Below are positions 1-8,399 of a DNA stretch of 64,000 bases, piece by piece. Made by a program: the position numbers and the translations under genes. The stretch's first letter is position 1, and each line of letters opens with the position of its first letter. A model generated the notes under the pieces. That model searched no databases and had not been told where the DNA came from. It saw nothing but the letters and a program-made list of their open reading frames with translations. The stretch covers positions 376,789-440,788 of the forward strand of contig JAIKLF010000001.1 of assembly GCA_019753405.1 (NCBI GenBank), written 5' to 3'. This stretch comes from Murdochiella sp. Marseille-P8839 (lineage in GTDB: Bacteria; Bacillota; Clostridia; Tissierellales; Peptoniphilaceae).

Positions 1-49
1 AGGTTTCCACCTGCTTATTTTTATAATTGATAAGGGAGTGACGAAGAGC

Positions 50-526
50 ATGACGGAACAAACAATCTTAACCCAGGAAGGATATACCAAGCTTCAGGAA
101 GAACTGGAATATCTTAAATCTACACGGCGTGCGGAAGTTTCCGAACACTTAAAAGTAGCACGCGGATTTGGCGACTTGTCGGAAAATGCCGAGTATGATG
201 CAGCAAAAGAAGAACAACGCCAGTTGGAAGAACGCATTCTCGTAATTGAGCAGCAGCTCAAAAATGCCCAGGTGATTAAGGAAGATGACTCCACGCAGCA
301 GGACGTGGTTCATCTCGGCTCCACCGTAAAGGTGTTGGATACGGAATACAACGAAGAGATGACCTTTACCATTGTCGGCACGGTGGAGGCAAATCCGAAA
401 AAAAACAAGATTTCCAATGAATCGCCCTTGGGCGCCATGTTGTTGGGCAAAAAAGCAGGCGATGAGCTTGTCGTGGAAACACCGGGCGAGAGTGTGAAAT
501 ACCGCGTTGTGGAAATTGTACGGTAG
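50..526 (+). CDS. greA: Transcription elongation factor GreA
   Basis: GreA rescues backtracked RNA polymerase by stimulating transcript cleavage. The 158-residue product has the usual GreA length and layout. The N-terminal antiparallel coiled coil spans about residues 8-75 and carries the family motif GDLSENAEYDAAKEEQ, with the acidic residues at the coil tip that enter the polymerase secondary channel. A C-terminal FKBP-like domain follows (ESPLGAMLLGKKAGDE). I prefer the ATG at 50 to the GTG at 38, because the AAGGGAG element at 32-38 overlaps the GTG but lies a workable distance before the ATG. It is followed closely by lysS, a common pairing in Firmicutes. Identification is secure. Confidence 0.96.
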   Translation: MTEQTILTQEGYTKLQEELEYLKSTRRAEVSEHLKVARGFGDLSENAEYDAAKEEQRQLEERILVIEQQLKNAQVIKEDDSTQQDVVHLGSTVKVLDTEYNEEMTFTIVGTVEANPKKNKISNESPLGAMLLGKKAGDELVVETPGESVKYRVVEIVR

Positions 527-536
527 AGGAGGACAC

Positions 537-2036
537 ATGGCGAAGCAGAGATCCGATAATGAAATGATTGCCAATCGTCGGCAAAAGCTTGAGGCGTTAC
601 GCAACGCCGGTAACGATCCGCACACCATTACAAAAGTGGACGTTACGGCACATGCCGCTGATGTGCACAACCATTTTGAAGACTGGGACGGAAAATCCGT
701 CCGCATGGCCGGCCGACTTATGGCAAAGCGTGGACACGGCAAAATGAGCTTTTTGGATTTGCAGGATTCCACGGGAAAAATTCAGTTGATCTGCCGTGAA
801 AACATCATGGGTGAAGATGTCTTTGCCATCATTCGCGATTTGGATCTTGGTGATATTCTCAGCGTGGAAGGTCAAATCATGCGTTCCGAGCGCGGCGAGA
901 TTTCCGTTTCCGCAGAAAAAGTGACCTTGCTCACCAAGTCCTTAGCGCTGTTGCCGGAAAAGTTTCATGGTTTAAAGGATCAGGATCTGCGCTATCGGGA
1001 ACGCTATGTCGATTTAATCGTCAATCCTGAGGTTAAGGACGTTTTTGTCAAGCGCAGCAAAATCCTCTCCGGTATTTCCCGTTATCTGGATGACCACGGC
1101 TATTTGGCGGTGGAAACGCCCATTTTGAACACCATTTCCGGTGGCGCCAATGCTCGTCCTTTCATCACCCATCACAATACGCTTGATCTGGATATGTATT
1201 TGCGCATTGCCAATGAACTCTACCTCAAACGCCTCATTGTCGGCGGGTTCGACGGCGTCTATGAGATGGGACGGATGTTTCGCAACGAAGGGATGGACGC
1301 CAAACACAATCCCGAGTATACCGCCATTGAACTGTATAAGGCATATACCGACTATGAAGGCATGATGCAGCTTTGCGAAGAGATGCTCTCCTCTGTTGCC
1401 GAAGACGTTTGCGGCAGCACTACCGTTGAGTATCAGGGACAAACCCTTGAATTTCGCCCGCCATGGAAGCGCATGACCATGACCGAGGCGGTTCGTGAAT
1501 ATGCCGATGTGGACTTCGATACGATTCATTCCGATGAGGAAGCTAAGGAGCTGGCGAAGAAACACAACATTGAGACCAAGCCGACCGACGGAAAAGGAAA
1601 AATTCTGCAATATTTCTTTGATGCGTATGCCGAGGAGCATCTGATTCAGCCGACGTTCATCTACGAATATCCGGTGGAAATCAGTCCGCTGGCCAAACGC
1701 ATGCCGAATAAACCGGATATGACGGAGCGCTTCGAGGCGTTTATTTGCGGAAGCGAAATTGGCAACGCGTTCTCGGAGCTAAACGATGCCGAAGATCAGC
1801 GCGGCCGTTTTGAACACCAGGTCGCTTTGCGCGAGGCGGGTGATGAAGAAGCGGGCATGATGGATGAAGACTTCCTGCATGCTCTCGAAGTCGGTCTTCC
1901 GCCGACAGGCGGCATGGGTCTGGGCATTGACCGTATTGTCATGTTCCTGACCAATCAGACGTCCATCCGCGACGTATTGCTATTCCCAACGATGAAACCC
2001 ATAGGCAAAAAAGATGAGGAAAATCAAGGTTTTTAG
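537..2036 (+). CDS. lysS: Lysyl-tRNA synthetase, class II; 3' end replaced by ICE sequence
   Basis: Class II aminoacyl-tRNA synthetase that charges tRNA-Lys. An N-terminal OB-fold anticodon-binding domain occupies about residues 50-150 and the class II catalytic core follows, with motif 2 (RMFRNEGMDAKHNPE) and motif 3 (GGMGLGIDRIVM) intact. The start at 537 has AGAGGAGG just upstream. The catalytic domain ends normally at RDVLLFPTMKP. The last residues (IGKKDEENQGF) and the stop come from the left end of an integrated element. The same FPTMKP-coding segment recurs at 41605-41622, in frame with a tRNA-binding domain, so the uninterrupted gene probably encoded a longer LysRS with a C-terminal extension. 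The enzyme is likely still active, since the core is complete. Confidence 0.96.
   Translation: MAKQRSDNEMIANRRQKLEALRNAGNDPHTITKVDVTAHAADVHNHFEDWDGKSVRMAGRLMAKRGHGKMSFLDLQDSTGKIQLICRENIMGEDVFAIIRDLDLGDILSVEGQIMRSERGEISVSAEKVTLLTKSLALLPEKFHGLKDQDLRYRERYVDLIVNPEVKDVFVKRSKILSGISRYLDDHGYLAVETPILNTISGGANARPFITHHNTLDLDMYLRIANELYLKRLIVGGFDGVYEMGRMFRNEGMDAKHNPEYTAIELYKAYTDYEGMMQLCEEMLSSVAEDVCGSTTVEYQGQTLEFRPPWKRMTMTEAVREYADVDFDTIHSDEEAKELAKKHNIETKPTDGKGKILQYFFDAYAEEHLIQPTFIYEYPVEISPLAKRMPNKPDMTERFEAFICGSEIGNAFSELNDAEDQRGRFEHQVALREAGDEEAGMMDEDFLHALEVGLPPTGGMGLGIDRIVMFLTNQTSIRDVLLFPTMKPIGKKDEENQGF
1982..1999 (+). repeat. attL core repeat in lysS 3' end
   Basis: The segment attcccaacgatgaaacc codes for FPTMKP at the end of lysS. 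It matches 41604-41621 at 17 of 18 positions, the difference being the base after CCAAC. Sequence to its left is backbone lysS and sequence to its right is the element's own replacement 3' end. Confidence 0.8.
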
Positions 2037-2052
2037 GAGTTCGTGAATCAAA

Positions 2053-2072
2053 AGGACAACAAAAAGACAACA
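2053..2072 (+). repeat. Left-end integrase arm-type repeat (candidate)
   Basis: The sequence aggacaacaaaaagacaaca is nearly identical to the 21 bases at 41477-41497 close to the other end. A shorter copy (aggacaacaa) lies at 41458-41467. End-proximal direct repeats of this kind are where the N-terminal domain of Tn916-type integrases binds. The function is inferred from position and similarity. Confidence 0.55.
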
Positions 2073-2132
2073 TTTTTGACACGAATAATACTTGACAGTA
2101 TGGAATAATAAGTTGTTAGTCTGAAAGAACCA

Positions 2133-2157
2133 CTTGAATTTTCGTTATTGAAGTGCT
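2133..2157 (+). terminator. Possible terminator in ICE left end
   Basis: An imperfect stem (cacttgaat paired with attgaagtg, one mismatch) is followed by CTTTTTAT. It would stop lysS read-through or act as a leader hairpin. The rest of the 2037-2276 gap holds the arm repeat, a weak promoter-like TTGACA at 2076-2081, and a second hairpin. Confidence 0.4.
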
Positions 2158-2217
2158 TTTTATATAAAGTACTGACGCCTAAGAAAAGCGAATTCATGGT
2201 CGAAAACGCGATGTCAA

Positions 2218-2247
2218 AGCGGTATGAATGAATTCATACCGCTTTTT
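2218..2247 (+). terminator. Leader hairpin-terminator before first ICE gene
   Basis: A perfect 12-base inverted repeat (agcggtatgaat / attcataccgct) with only two bases between the arms is followed by a T-run, 29 bases before the start codon at 2277. A 12-codon mini-ORF (2196-2231) ends inside the hairpin, so it could serve as an attenuator. Confidence 0.7.
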
Positions 2248-2276
2248 CAAAAAGATTATTTAAGAGGTAAATAAAA

Positions 2277-2558
2277 ATGAGATGGATGATAAAAATAGTC
2301 TTGTTTCCAATCAGCTTCCTGCTTAGTATTCTCACTGCCTTCCTGACATTCTTACTCGGAATAGGGACGGCACTGCTATATTTGCTGATGATGTTTTGCA
2401 TATTTGGAGCAATAGCATCTTTCTTACAAAAAGAAGTTACCATCGGAATCGAAGCATTGATTATCGGATTTTTAGTTAGTCCATACGGCGTACCGATGAT
2501 TGGAGCAACCGTTATAGCATTCTTTCAGGGAATCAATGAAGAGATAAAATCAATCTAA
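2277..2558 (+). CDS. Small integral membrane protein of the ICE (CD1845-like)
   Basis: A 93-residue, strongly hydrophobic protein with two or three membrane-spanning stretches (about residues 5-45 and 57-85) and few charged residues. It resembles the small membrane proteins that open the transfer region of Tn1549-type elements, which I recall being annotated as CD1845 family. That assignment rests on size, position and hydropathy rather than a diagnostic motif. It follows a hairpin-terminator and the sequence AAGAGGTAAATAAAA upstream, which offers a ribosome site. Its role in conjugation is unknown. Confidence 0.65.
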   Translation: MRWMIKIVLFPISFLLSILTAFLTFLLGIGTALLYLLMMFCIFGAIASFLQKEVTIGIEALIIGFLVSPYGVPMIGATVIAFFQGINEEIKSI

Positions 2559-2582
2559 AAAATTTCATACAAAATGGTAACC

Positions 2583-2614
2583 AAAGGCGATAGAGAAAAA
2601 ACTATCGTCTTTTT
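2583..2614 (+). terminator. Leader hairpin-terminator before repA
   Basis: The stem ggcgatag / ctatcgtc, extended by three A-T pairs, has an A-rich loop and runs into TTTTTC about 30 bases before the repA start. It lies downstream of the small membrane protein gene and is one of a series of such leaders in the element. Confidence 0.6.
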
Positions 2615-2645
2615 CTTTGCAAATTTTAAGGAGGGAGGTGAAGCA

Positions 2646-3425
2646 ATGGACTTTGACTATTTCTATAACAGAGAAGCAGAGCGATTTAACTTTTTGAAAG
2701 TGCCTGAAATATTAGTAGATGGAGAAGAATTTAAGGGGTTATCGGCAGAAGCAATTATCCTATACTCTATGCTTCTAAAGCGTACAGGAATGTCCTTTAA
2801 AAATAAATGGATAGACAAGGAAGGCAGAGTATTTATCTATTTTACCGTCGAAGAAATTATGAGAAGAAGAAATATCTCAAAGCCAACAGCCATAAAAACA
2901 TTGGATGAGTTAGACAGTAAAAAAGGAATCGGACTGATTGAAAGAGTAAGGCTTGGACTTGGAAAACCTAATATCATTTATGTAAAAGACTTTATGAGCG
3001 TATTTCAGTTTAAAGAAAATGACTTACAGAAGTCAAAAAATTTAACTTCAGAAGTAAAAGATTTTAACCTCAGAAGTAAAGAAAATGAACTTCAGGAAGT
3101 TCAAAATGTTAACTCTAACTATATAGAGAATAATAAGAGTAAGTATAGTAAGAGAGAATATAGTTTTTGCGAAAACGGACTTGGAACATTTCAAAATGTA
3201 TTTTTAACTGATGAAGATATTTCTGATTTACAAATCAAACTAAATGCACAGCTTGATAATTACATTGAACGCTTATCTGCATATATCAAGAGTACCGGAA
3301 AGATCTATAAAGACCATAAAGCGACAATCCTTTCTTGGTTTTATAAAGATCAGGGCAAAAGCAAGCAGCCGAAAACATCAAATGTCCCGACATGGGAAGA
3401 ATATAACAAAGGAGAACATTTATGA
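2646..3425 (+). CDS. Replication initiator protein A-like protein (RepA N-terminal family)
   Basis: A 259-residue protein. Its N-terminal half (residues 1-120) matches the RepA_N fold of Firmicute replication initiators. Features include FYNREAERFNFLKVPEIL, LSAEAIILYSMLLKRTGMS and a winged-helix stretch RRRNISKPTAIKTLDELD. The C-terminal third is lysine-rich and low in complexity. I chose ATG 2646 because AAGGAGGGAGGTG lies just upstream; the longer reading frame from 2574 only passes through the leader hairpin. The next gene, DnaC-like, overlaps by four bases (ATGA), so both are translated together. Such pairs probably support rolling or theta replication of the excised circle. Family assignment is good; the exact role in this element is inferred. 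Confidence 0.85.
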   Translation: MDFDYFYNREAERFNFLKVPEILVDGEEFKGLSAEAIILYSMLLKRTGMSFKNKWIDKEGRVFIYFTVEEIMRRRNISKPTAIKTLDELDSKKGIGLIERVRLGLGKPNIIYVKDFMSVFQFKENDLQKSKNLTSEVKDFNLRSKENELQEVQNVNSNYIENNKSKYSKREYSFCENGLGTFQNVFLTDEDISDLQIKLNAQLDNYIERLSAYIKSTGKIYKDHKATILSWFYKDQGKSKQPKTSNVPTWEEYNKGEHL

Positions 3426-4273
3426 AAAGAGAATTGGAAAAAATAATGATAGAGGATGTAGAATTTGCCTTTGATTCTGAAAAAGAATACATCAAAGACG
3501 GACACGCATATTGTAAAGTCTGCCACGAAAGAAAAGATGGAAAAGCATTAGACTTTTTCGGAAAGCAGATGATATTTAAGACAGCTTGTAAATGCGATAG
3601 AGATAGAGAAGCAAAAGAAAAAGAAAGACAAAAGCAGCTTGAAATCGAGAGATTAAAAAGTATCTGCTTCACATCCATGATTCAATGGGCATATACATTT
3701 GAAAACTATCAGGGAAAAGAAAATCAGAGTCTTATCATCGCAAAGAATTTTGTAAAAGATTACGAACTGATGAAAAAAGAAAACATCGGACTCTTGTTTT
3801 ATGGTTCGGTGGGTAGCGGAAAGACCTATCTTGCCTGCTCTATTGCCAATGCACTGATTGAACAGTATCAGATAAGCGTTAAGATTAGAAACTTTGCACA
3901 GATAATCAACGAACTGCAAAAAGGCGGATTTGACCTTGATAAAAACGCATATATAGAATCCCTTGTAAACACTTCCGTTCTCATCTTAGATGATTTAGGA
4001 ATTGAAAGAGATACAAGCTATGCCAAAGAGCAGGTATATAACATTGTGAATAACAGATACCTAAAGCACAAGCCAACAATCTTTACCACAAATCTTTCAT
4101 ACAGCCAAATTGAAAACTGTACGGAGAGTGTGGAATACCAAAGAATTTACTCAAGAATTATCGAGATGTGTATTCCTGTGATGGTACTTGGAGAAGATTA
4201 CAGAAAAGTTATTCAGGAAGAAAAATTAAAGAGGAATAAAGAAAGATTACTGACTGGAGGTGAGAGAACTTGA
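3422..4273 (+). CDS. DnaC/IstB-like ATPase (helicase loader)
   Basis: A 283-residue AAA+ ATPase. The N-terminal part has a cysteine cluster (CKVC at about 37-40 and CKC at about 57-59) that could bind zinc. The ATPase core has Walker A GSVGSGKT near residue 130 and Walker B LILDDLG near residue 190, with a sensor-like TNLS. This is the architecture of DnaC-type helicase loaders and IstB-like proteins. It overlaps repA upstream and the PcfB-like gene downstream, so it belongs to the element's replication module and likely loads a host helicase at the element's origin. No transposase lies nearby, which argues against an IS21 IstB. Confidence 0.88.
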   Translation: MKRELEKIMIEDVEFAFDSEKEYIKDGHAYCKVCHERKDGKALDFFGKQMIFKTACKCDRDREAKEKERQKQLEIERLKSICFTSMIQWAYTFENYQGKENQSLIIAKNFVKDYELMKKENIGLLFYGSVGSGKTYLACSIANALIEQYQISVKIRNFAQIINELQKGGFDLDKNAYIESLVNTSVLILDDLGIERDTSYAKEQVYNIVNNRYLKHKPTIFTTNLSYSQIENCTESVEYQRIYSRIIEMCIPVMVLGEDYRKVIQEEKLKRNKERLLTGGERT

Positions 4274-4755
4274 TCAATGAAGAAATCGCAAGAAAAACGC
4301 TTAACATGGAAGTGAAAGCTGCTAAAGTAACAGGAAAGCTAATTCTGAACTTATTAAAGAAACTGATGAAAGAGGCTGAAAAACTTGGAGGACTGGAAAA
4401 GCTGGTTAATGCTAACGGAAATGAAGTAAAGCTCAAAGATATGGTTAAAAAGGGACAGCTTGAAGAAATTCCGGTAGAAGAAGCAGAGCTGAAGGAACTG
4501 AAAAAGGAACTTAATCGGTATGGGGTAAAGTTTTCGGTGATGAAAGATAAAGAAAGCGGTAAATACTCCGTATTCTTTCAGGCAAAAGACATGAAAGTCA
4601 TGGATAAAGCCTTTAAACACGCTCTTGCAGAATCAGAAAAGAAAACGGAAAGAAAAGAATCTATCCACAAGAATATTGAGAAGTTCAAGGAGATGGCAAA
4701 GAACACTGTTTCTAAAGATAAAGTTAAGAATAAACAAAAGGAGCAGAGCCTATGA
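4270..4755 (+). CDS. PcfB-like protein (DUF3801 family)
   Basis: A 161-residue, highly charged, mostly helical protein. It shows the DUF3801/PcfB pattern: a basic N-terminus, a central segment ending in a ligand-like fold (LNRYGVKFSVMKDKESGKYSVFFQAKD), and a lysine-rich tail. PcfB of pCF10 works with the coupling protein PcfC, and the VirD4/PcfC homologue follows here with a four-base overlap. Translation starts at TTG 4270, with GGAGGTGAG upstream and a four-base overlap with the ATPase gene. It is probably an adaptor between relaxosome and coupling protein. Confidence 0.75.
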   Translation: MINEEIARKTLNMEVKAAKVTGKLILNLLKKLMKEAEKLGGLEKLVNANGNEVKLKDMVKKGQLEEIPVEEAELKELKKELNRYGVKFSVMKDKESGKYSVFFQAKDMKVMDKAFKHALAESEKKTERKESIHKNIEKFKEMAKNTVSKDKVKNKQKEQSL

Positions 4756-6536
4756 TAGAGAAAATACTAAAGGACATCAAAGGCTTGTTTAAGGTGCAGG
4801 ATAAGGCAAAGTTTCTAAAGCAGAACATTCCCTATCTTGCATTTTTCTATGTTGGCAATATCTTCTCTCACCATATACGAGCCTATACTGGTGGCGATGT
4901 AATAGACAAAATCTTTCAAGGGATATTAGAGCTTAACACCATGAGCTTTATTCCAAGCATTCATCTAACTGACATTCTAATAGGCATAGGAGTAGCAGCT
5001 TTAATTAAATTCATTGTCTACAGCAAAGGCAAAAATGCAAAAAAGTTCAGACAGGGAAAAGAGTATGGTTCAGCAAGATGGGGAACGAGAAAAGATATAG
5101 AACCGTATATGGATGAAAAGTTCCAGAACAATATCTTGCTTACACAAACAGAACGATTAACTATGAACGGCAGACCAGCTAATCCAAAGTATGCAAGAAA
5201 TAAAAATGTTTTGGTTATAGGTGGTTCAGGCTCCGGAAAGACAAGATTTTATGTAAAACCGAACTTAATGCAAATGCACTCGTCATATTGCGTGACTGAT
5301 CCTAAAGGAACAATAGTCCTTGAGTGTGGCAAGATGCTTGAAGATAATGGATATGAGATTAAAATTCTAAATACCATCAATTTTAAAAAATCCATGAAAT
5401 ACAATCCTTTTGCATATATTCGTTCTGAAAAAGATATTCTAAAGCTTGTTCAGACAATTATCGCAAACACGAAGGGCGAGGGAGAAAAAGCAGGTGAGGA
5501 TTTTTGGGTGAAAGCTGAAAAACTCTACTATACAGCACTTATAGGCTACATCTGGTATGAGGCTCCAAGAGAAGAAAAGAACTTTGCAACACTACTTGAT
5601 ATGATAGACGCTTCAGAGGTAAGAGAAGATGATGAAACCTACATGAATCCGATTGATAGACTCTTTGAAGCATTGGAAAAGAAAGAACCGACACACTTTG
5701 CGGTGAAGCAATATAAAAAGTACAAATTGGCTGCTGGAAAAACTGCCAAGTCTATTCTAATATCTTGTGGAGCAAGACTTGCCCCTTTTGACATAAGAGA
5801 GCTTAGAGAACTAATGAGTGAAGATGAACTTGAGCTTGATACACTGGGAGATAGAAAGACAGCACTCTTTGTTATCATCTCCGATACAGATGATACTTTT
5901 AACTTTGTGGTATCTATTATGTATTCTCAGCTATTTAACTTGCTATGTGATAAGGCAGATGATGTGTATGGAGGAAGATTACCTGTTCATGTAAGATGCC
6001 TACTTGATGAGTTTGCAAACATCGGCTTAATTCCAAAGTTTGAGAAGCTAATAGCGACAATCCGTTCCAGAGAAATATCAGCGAGTATAATTCTTCAAGC
6101 ACAATCTCAGCTAAAGGCAATCTATAAAGATAATGCTGACACAATTGTGGGCAACTGTGATAGTACCTTGTTTCTTGGTGGCAAGGAAAAGACTACATTA
6201 AAGGAACTTTCCGAAACACTGGGAAAAGAAACGATAGATTTATATAACACATCGGAAACAAGATCTAATGCCAATAGCTATGGACTCAATTACCAAAAGA
6301 CAGGAAAAGAGCTGATGAGCCAAGACGAGATAACGGTTATGGATGGTAGTAAATGTATTTTTCAGCTTCGAGGTGTAAGGCCGTTTTTATCAGATAAATT
6401 TGATATTACAAAGCATAAGAATTACAGGTTACTTGAAGATTTTAATAAGAAAAATGCCTTTGATATTGAGGAGTATATCAAGAGAAAAGGGAAAGCAAAA
6501 TTAAATAGAGAAACGGTTATTACAAGAGTGCAGTAA
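4752..6536 (+). CDS. VirD4/TraG-family type IV coupling protein
   Basis: A 594-residue DNA-translocation ATPase that links the relaxosome to the type IV secretion channel. Two hydrophobic segments lie near the N-terminus (about 25-50 and 70-95). The FtsK/TraG-like motor follows, with Walker A VIGGSGSGKTRF near residue 157, the TraG signature YCVTDPKGTIV, and Walker B LLDEFANIG near residue 418. The last codons and the stop sit in the 5' arm of a terminator hairpin. Its place after the PcfB-like gene matches the PcfB-PcfC arrangement of Gram-positive conjugative plasmids. Confident. Confidence 0.95.
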   Translation: MIEKILKDIKGLFKVQDKAKFLKQNIPYLAFFYVGNIFSHHIRAYTGGDVIDKIFQGILELNTMSFIPSIHLTDILIGIGVAALIKFIVYSKGKNAKKFRQGKEYGSARWGTRKDIEPYMDEKFQNNILLTQTERLTMNGRPANPKYARNKNVLVIGGSGSGKTRFYVKPNLMQMHSSYCVTDPKGTIVLECGKMLEDNGYEIKILNTINFKKSMKYNPFAYIRSEKDILKLVQTIIANTKGEGEKAGEDFWVKAEKLYYTALIGYIWYEAPREEKNFATLLDMIDASEVREDDETYMNPIDRLFEALEKKEPTHFAVKQYKKYKLAAGKTAKSILISCGARLAPFDIRELRELMSEDELELDTLGDRKTALFVIISDTDDTFNFVVSIMYSQLFNLLCDKADDVYGGRLPVHVRCLLDEFANIGLIPKFEKLIATIRSREISASIILQAQSQLKAIYKDNADTIVGNCDSTLFLGGKEKTTLKELSETLGKETIDLYNTSETRSNANSYGLNYQKTGKELMSQDEITVMDGSKCIFQLRGVRPFLSDKFDITKHKNYRLLEDFNKKNAFDIEEYIKRKGKAKLNRETVITRVQ

Positions 6537-6566
6537 GTCTAAAGAACATAGATTTGCTGCTTTTTT
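6530..6566 (+). terminator. Rho-independent terminator overlapping virD4 stop
   Basis: A 12-bp stem (gcagtaagtcta with tagatttgctgc, including G-T pairs) and a 7-base loop are followed by six T residues. It starts inside the virD4 stop region. Confidence 0.8.
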
Positions 6567-6589
6567 ATTACTCAAAATCAGGAGGAAAG

Positions 6590-6625
6590 ATGGTAAGGAT
6601 AAGAAGTCCCACTAAGGAAAACTAA
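6590..6625 (+). CDS. Possible 11-residue leader peptide before ssb
   Basis: The mini-ORF MVRIRSPTKEN has an excellent ribosome site (AGGAGGAAAG) directly before its ATG. It lies between two terminators and ends 14 bases before the hairpin at 6640-6675, which precedes the SSB gene. That is the layout of a translated attenuator. There is no homology evidence, so the peptide itself may not matter. Confidence 0.35.
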   Translation: MVRIRSPTKEN

Positions 6626-6639
6626 ATAGCAAGAGTATC

Positions 6640-6675
6640 AGCGATTGGAAAAGAAAAAACTCCAGTCGCTTTTTT
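6640..6675 (+). terminator. Leader hairpin-terminator before ssb
   Basis: The stem agcgattgga / tccagtcgct has one T-G pair and an A-rich loop. Five T residues follow, 26 bases before the SSB start codon. It probably regulates entry into the transfer operon. Confidence 0.7.
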
Positions 6676-6701
6676 ATTGAAAAGAAAAGGAGAAATTTTT
6701 A

Positions 6702-7013
6702 ATGAAGCAAGAAATGATTAACATCAATGCCAACTTATTGGCAGAACCAACTTTTTCAAGTTTTGACAAAGAGGGAGAAACGGTTGAAGTTGTAAACTTT
6801 ACGCTTGTAAAAAAGTATGGAAAAGGCAAGGAATATATCAATTGTGCAGCCTATGGAGAAAAAGCGGAGAAAGCAAAAGCCTTTGAAAAGGGCGATTTGA
6901 TTCATATCTTTGGCTACTTCAAGAAGCGTGAAAAAGAGGGAAAGACTTACAAAAACTTTGTTGTGAAGTCATACAACAAAATTGAAAAGAAAGAAGAAAA
7001 CGAGGAGGAATAA
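6702..7013 (+). CDS. Single-stranded DNA-binding protein (short OB-fold)
   Basis: A 103-residue single OB-fold protein with the SSB strand pattern (ININANLLAEP, VVNFTLVKKY, YINCAAYGEKAEKA, GDLIHIFGYFKKRE). It lacks the long acidic tail with DDDIPF of chromosomal SSBs and ends in a short run of glutamates. It would coat single-stranded element DNA during transfer. It sits behind an attenuator-like leader and three bases before the pilin-like gene, so it heads the mating-channel operon. A second, longer SSB-like protein is at 27006. Confidence 0.85.
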   Translation: MKQEMININANLLAEPTFSSFDKEGETVEVVNFTLVKKYGKGKEYINCAAYGEKAEKAKAFEKGDLIHIFGYFKKREKEGKTYKNFVVKSYNKIEKKEENEEE

Positions 7014-7016
7014 ATT

Positions 7017-7232
7017 ATGGAATTTTTCACACAGGCAGTAAATGTATTAAAGATTTTAGTTATGGCAGTAGGTGCAGGACTTGGAGCATGGGGCGTTATT
7101 AACCTGATGGAAGGTTATGGTAATGACAATCCGGGTGCAAAATCTCAGGGCATTAAGCAGCTTATGGCAGGAGGCGGTATTGTCCTTATCGGATTAAAGC
7201 TGATTCCGCTTCTTGCAAATGTACTCAAGTAA
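7017..7232 (+). CDS. Maff2-family small membrane protein (VirB2/pilin-like)
   Basis: A 71-residue protein with two hydrophobic helices (about residues 8-30 and 48-70) joined by a polar loop (MEGYGNDNPGAKSQG). Size and topology match Maff2-family proteins of Gram-positive ICEs, which occupy the place of the VirB2-like channel subunit. It lies directly between ssb and the VirB6-like gene. The family call is from recognition of the pattern; pilin function is inferred. Confidence 0.8.
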   Translation: MEFFTQAVNVLKILVMAVGAGLGAWGVINLMEGYGNDNPGAKSQGIKQLMAGGGIVLIGLKLIPLLANVLK

Positions 7233-7251
7233 GAAGAAAAGGAGAAATTAA

Positions 7252-8115
7252 ATGTTTGGGATATTCGACAAGATAGAGGAGTTTTTCAAAGATCTTCTAC
7301 TGGGCGGTATCCAAGCAAATCTTGAGTCCATGTTTCTTGACATCAACGATAAAGTTGGTGCGATTGCAACGGATGTGGGAAAGACACCGATGGGGTGGAA
7401 CGGACAGGTTTTTAGTTTTATTAAAAGCATTAACGACTCTGTCATTATCCCCATTGCAGGGCTAATCATAACGGCAGTCCTTTGTATCGAGCTTATCAAT
7501 ATGGTTATGCAAAAGAACAATATGCACGATACAGATACCTTTGAATTTTTCAAGTACATCATAAAGATGTGGATTGCCGTATGGTTAGTGTCCCATGCTT
7601 TTCAGTTTTCTATGGCGGTCTTTGATGTGGCACAGCACATGGTAAATAAAGCGGCAGGGGTAATTAACACCTCTGCCGTTATCTCCGGAGATCAGATTGT
7701 AACGATGGTAGAAGGCTTAAAAGATAAAGGTCTTGGAGAGCTTGTCATGATACTCTTTGAAACCTCGCTCATAAAGGTGGCAATACAGGTCATTTCCATT
7801 GTGATTATGCTTGTGGTATACGGCAGAATGTTTGAGATTTATGTTTACTCATCCGTTTCAGCCATTCCTTTTGCCACAATGGGAAACAAAGAGTGGGGAC
7901 AAATCGGAACAAACTATATCAAAGGCTTATTTGCCATAGGCTTACAAGGACTCTTTTTAATGGTTTGTCTTGGAATATATGCAGTATTAGTTAAGACAAT
8001 ACAGATAACAGATATACACACAAGTACCTTTACGATACTTGGATATGCGGTTTTGCTGGGGTTAATGATGCTAAAGAGCGGAACACTGGCCAAAAGCGTA
8101 TTAAATGCACACTAA
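7252..8115 (+). CDS. VirB6/TrbL-like polytopic conjugation protein
   Basis: A 287-residue membrane protein with an N-terminal amphipathic segment (IFDKIEEFFKDLLLGGIQ) and about six transmembrane helices. The layout is that of VirB6/TrbL-like channel proteins of Firmicute ICEs (CD0411-like). It sits in the standard order pilin-like, VirB6-like, small coiled coil, PrgI, VirB4. It forms part of the inner channel through which DNA passes. Sequence divergence in this family is high, so the call rests on topology and gene order. Confidence 0.8.
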   Translation: MFGIFDKIEEFFKDLLLGGIQANLESMFLDINDKVGAIATDVGKTPMGWNGQVFSFIKSINDSVIIPIAGLIITAVLCIELINMVMQKNNMHDTDTFEFFKYIIKMWIAVWLVSHAFQFSMAVFDVAQHMVNKAAGVINTSAVISGDQIVTMVEGLKDKGLGELVMILFETSLIKVAIQVISIVIMLVVYGRMFEIYVYSSVSAIPFATMGNKEWGQIGTNYIKGLFAIGLQGLFLMVCLGIYAVLVKTIQITDIHTSTFTILGYAVLLGLMMLKSGTLAKSVLNAH

Positions 8116-8132
8116 CAGAAAGGAAGGATAGG

Positions 8133-8396
8133 ATGATCAAAAGAAAAACAGTATTTACAGCAGTAGTAATCGGAGCAGGTGTTATAGCGGTGATTGATAG
8201 AATCAAACTTTTTAGCAAGATTAATGACTTGGAAGAAAGAACAAAAGACATCGGTTGCTGCCATAATGACTTTTGTATTTTGCAGGAAAGATATAACAAA
8301 AATACAGATAAACAGATAGAAAGCATTCAGGAAGAAATCGGCTCTGTTTATGAACACATGGCAGAGCTTTCAAAGGAAAAAGAAGATGGGAGGTAA
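8133..8396 (+). CDS. Small membrane-anchored coiled-coil protein, ICE transfer region
   Basis: An 87-residue protein with one N-terminal hydrophobic segment (about residues 8-22, TAVVIGAGVIAVID) and a helical, probably coiled-coil remainder interrupted by a cysteine pair (GCCHNDFC, about 46-53). I do not recognise the family. It is translated between the VirB6-like and PrgI genes with short spacers and a good ribosome site (AAAGGAAGGATAGG), so it is likely an accessory mating-channel subunit. Confidence 0.65.
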   Translation: MIKRKTVFTAVVIGAGVIAVIDRIKLFSKINDLEERTKDIGCCHNDFCILQERYNKNTDKQIESIQEEIGSVYEHMAELSKEKEDGR

Positions 8397-8399
8397 GTT

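Noticed and set aside
149-772. 207-residue minus-strand ORF opposite greA and lysS
   Set aside because: It crosses two confident plus-strand genes, has no ribosome site and shows no domain.
1014-1640. 208-residue minus-strand ORF inside lysS
   Set aside because: A shadow of the LysRS catalytic core, with no independent coding signal.
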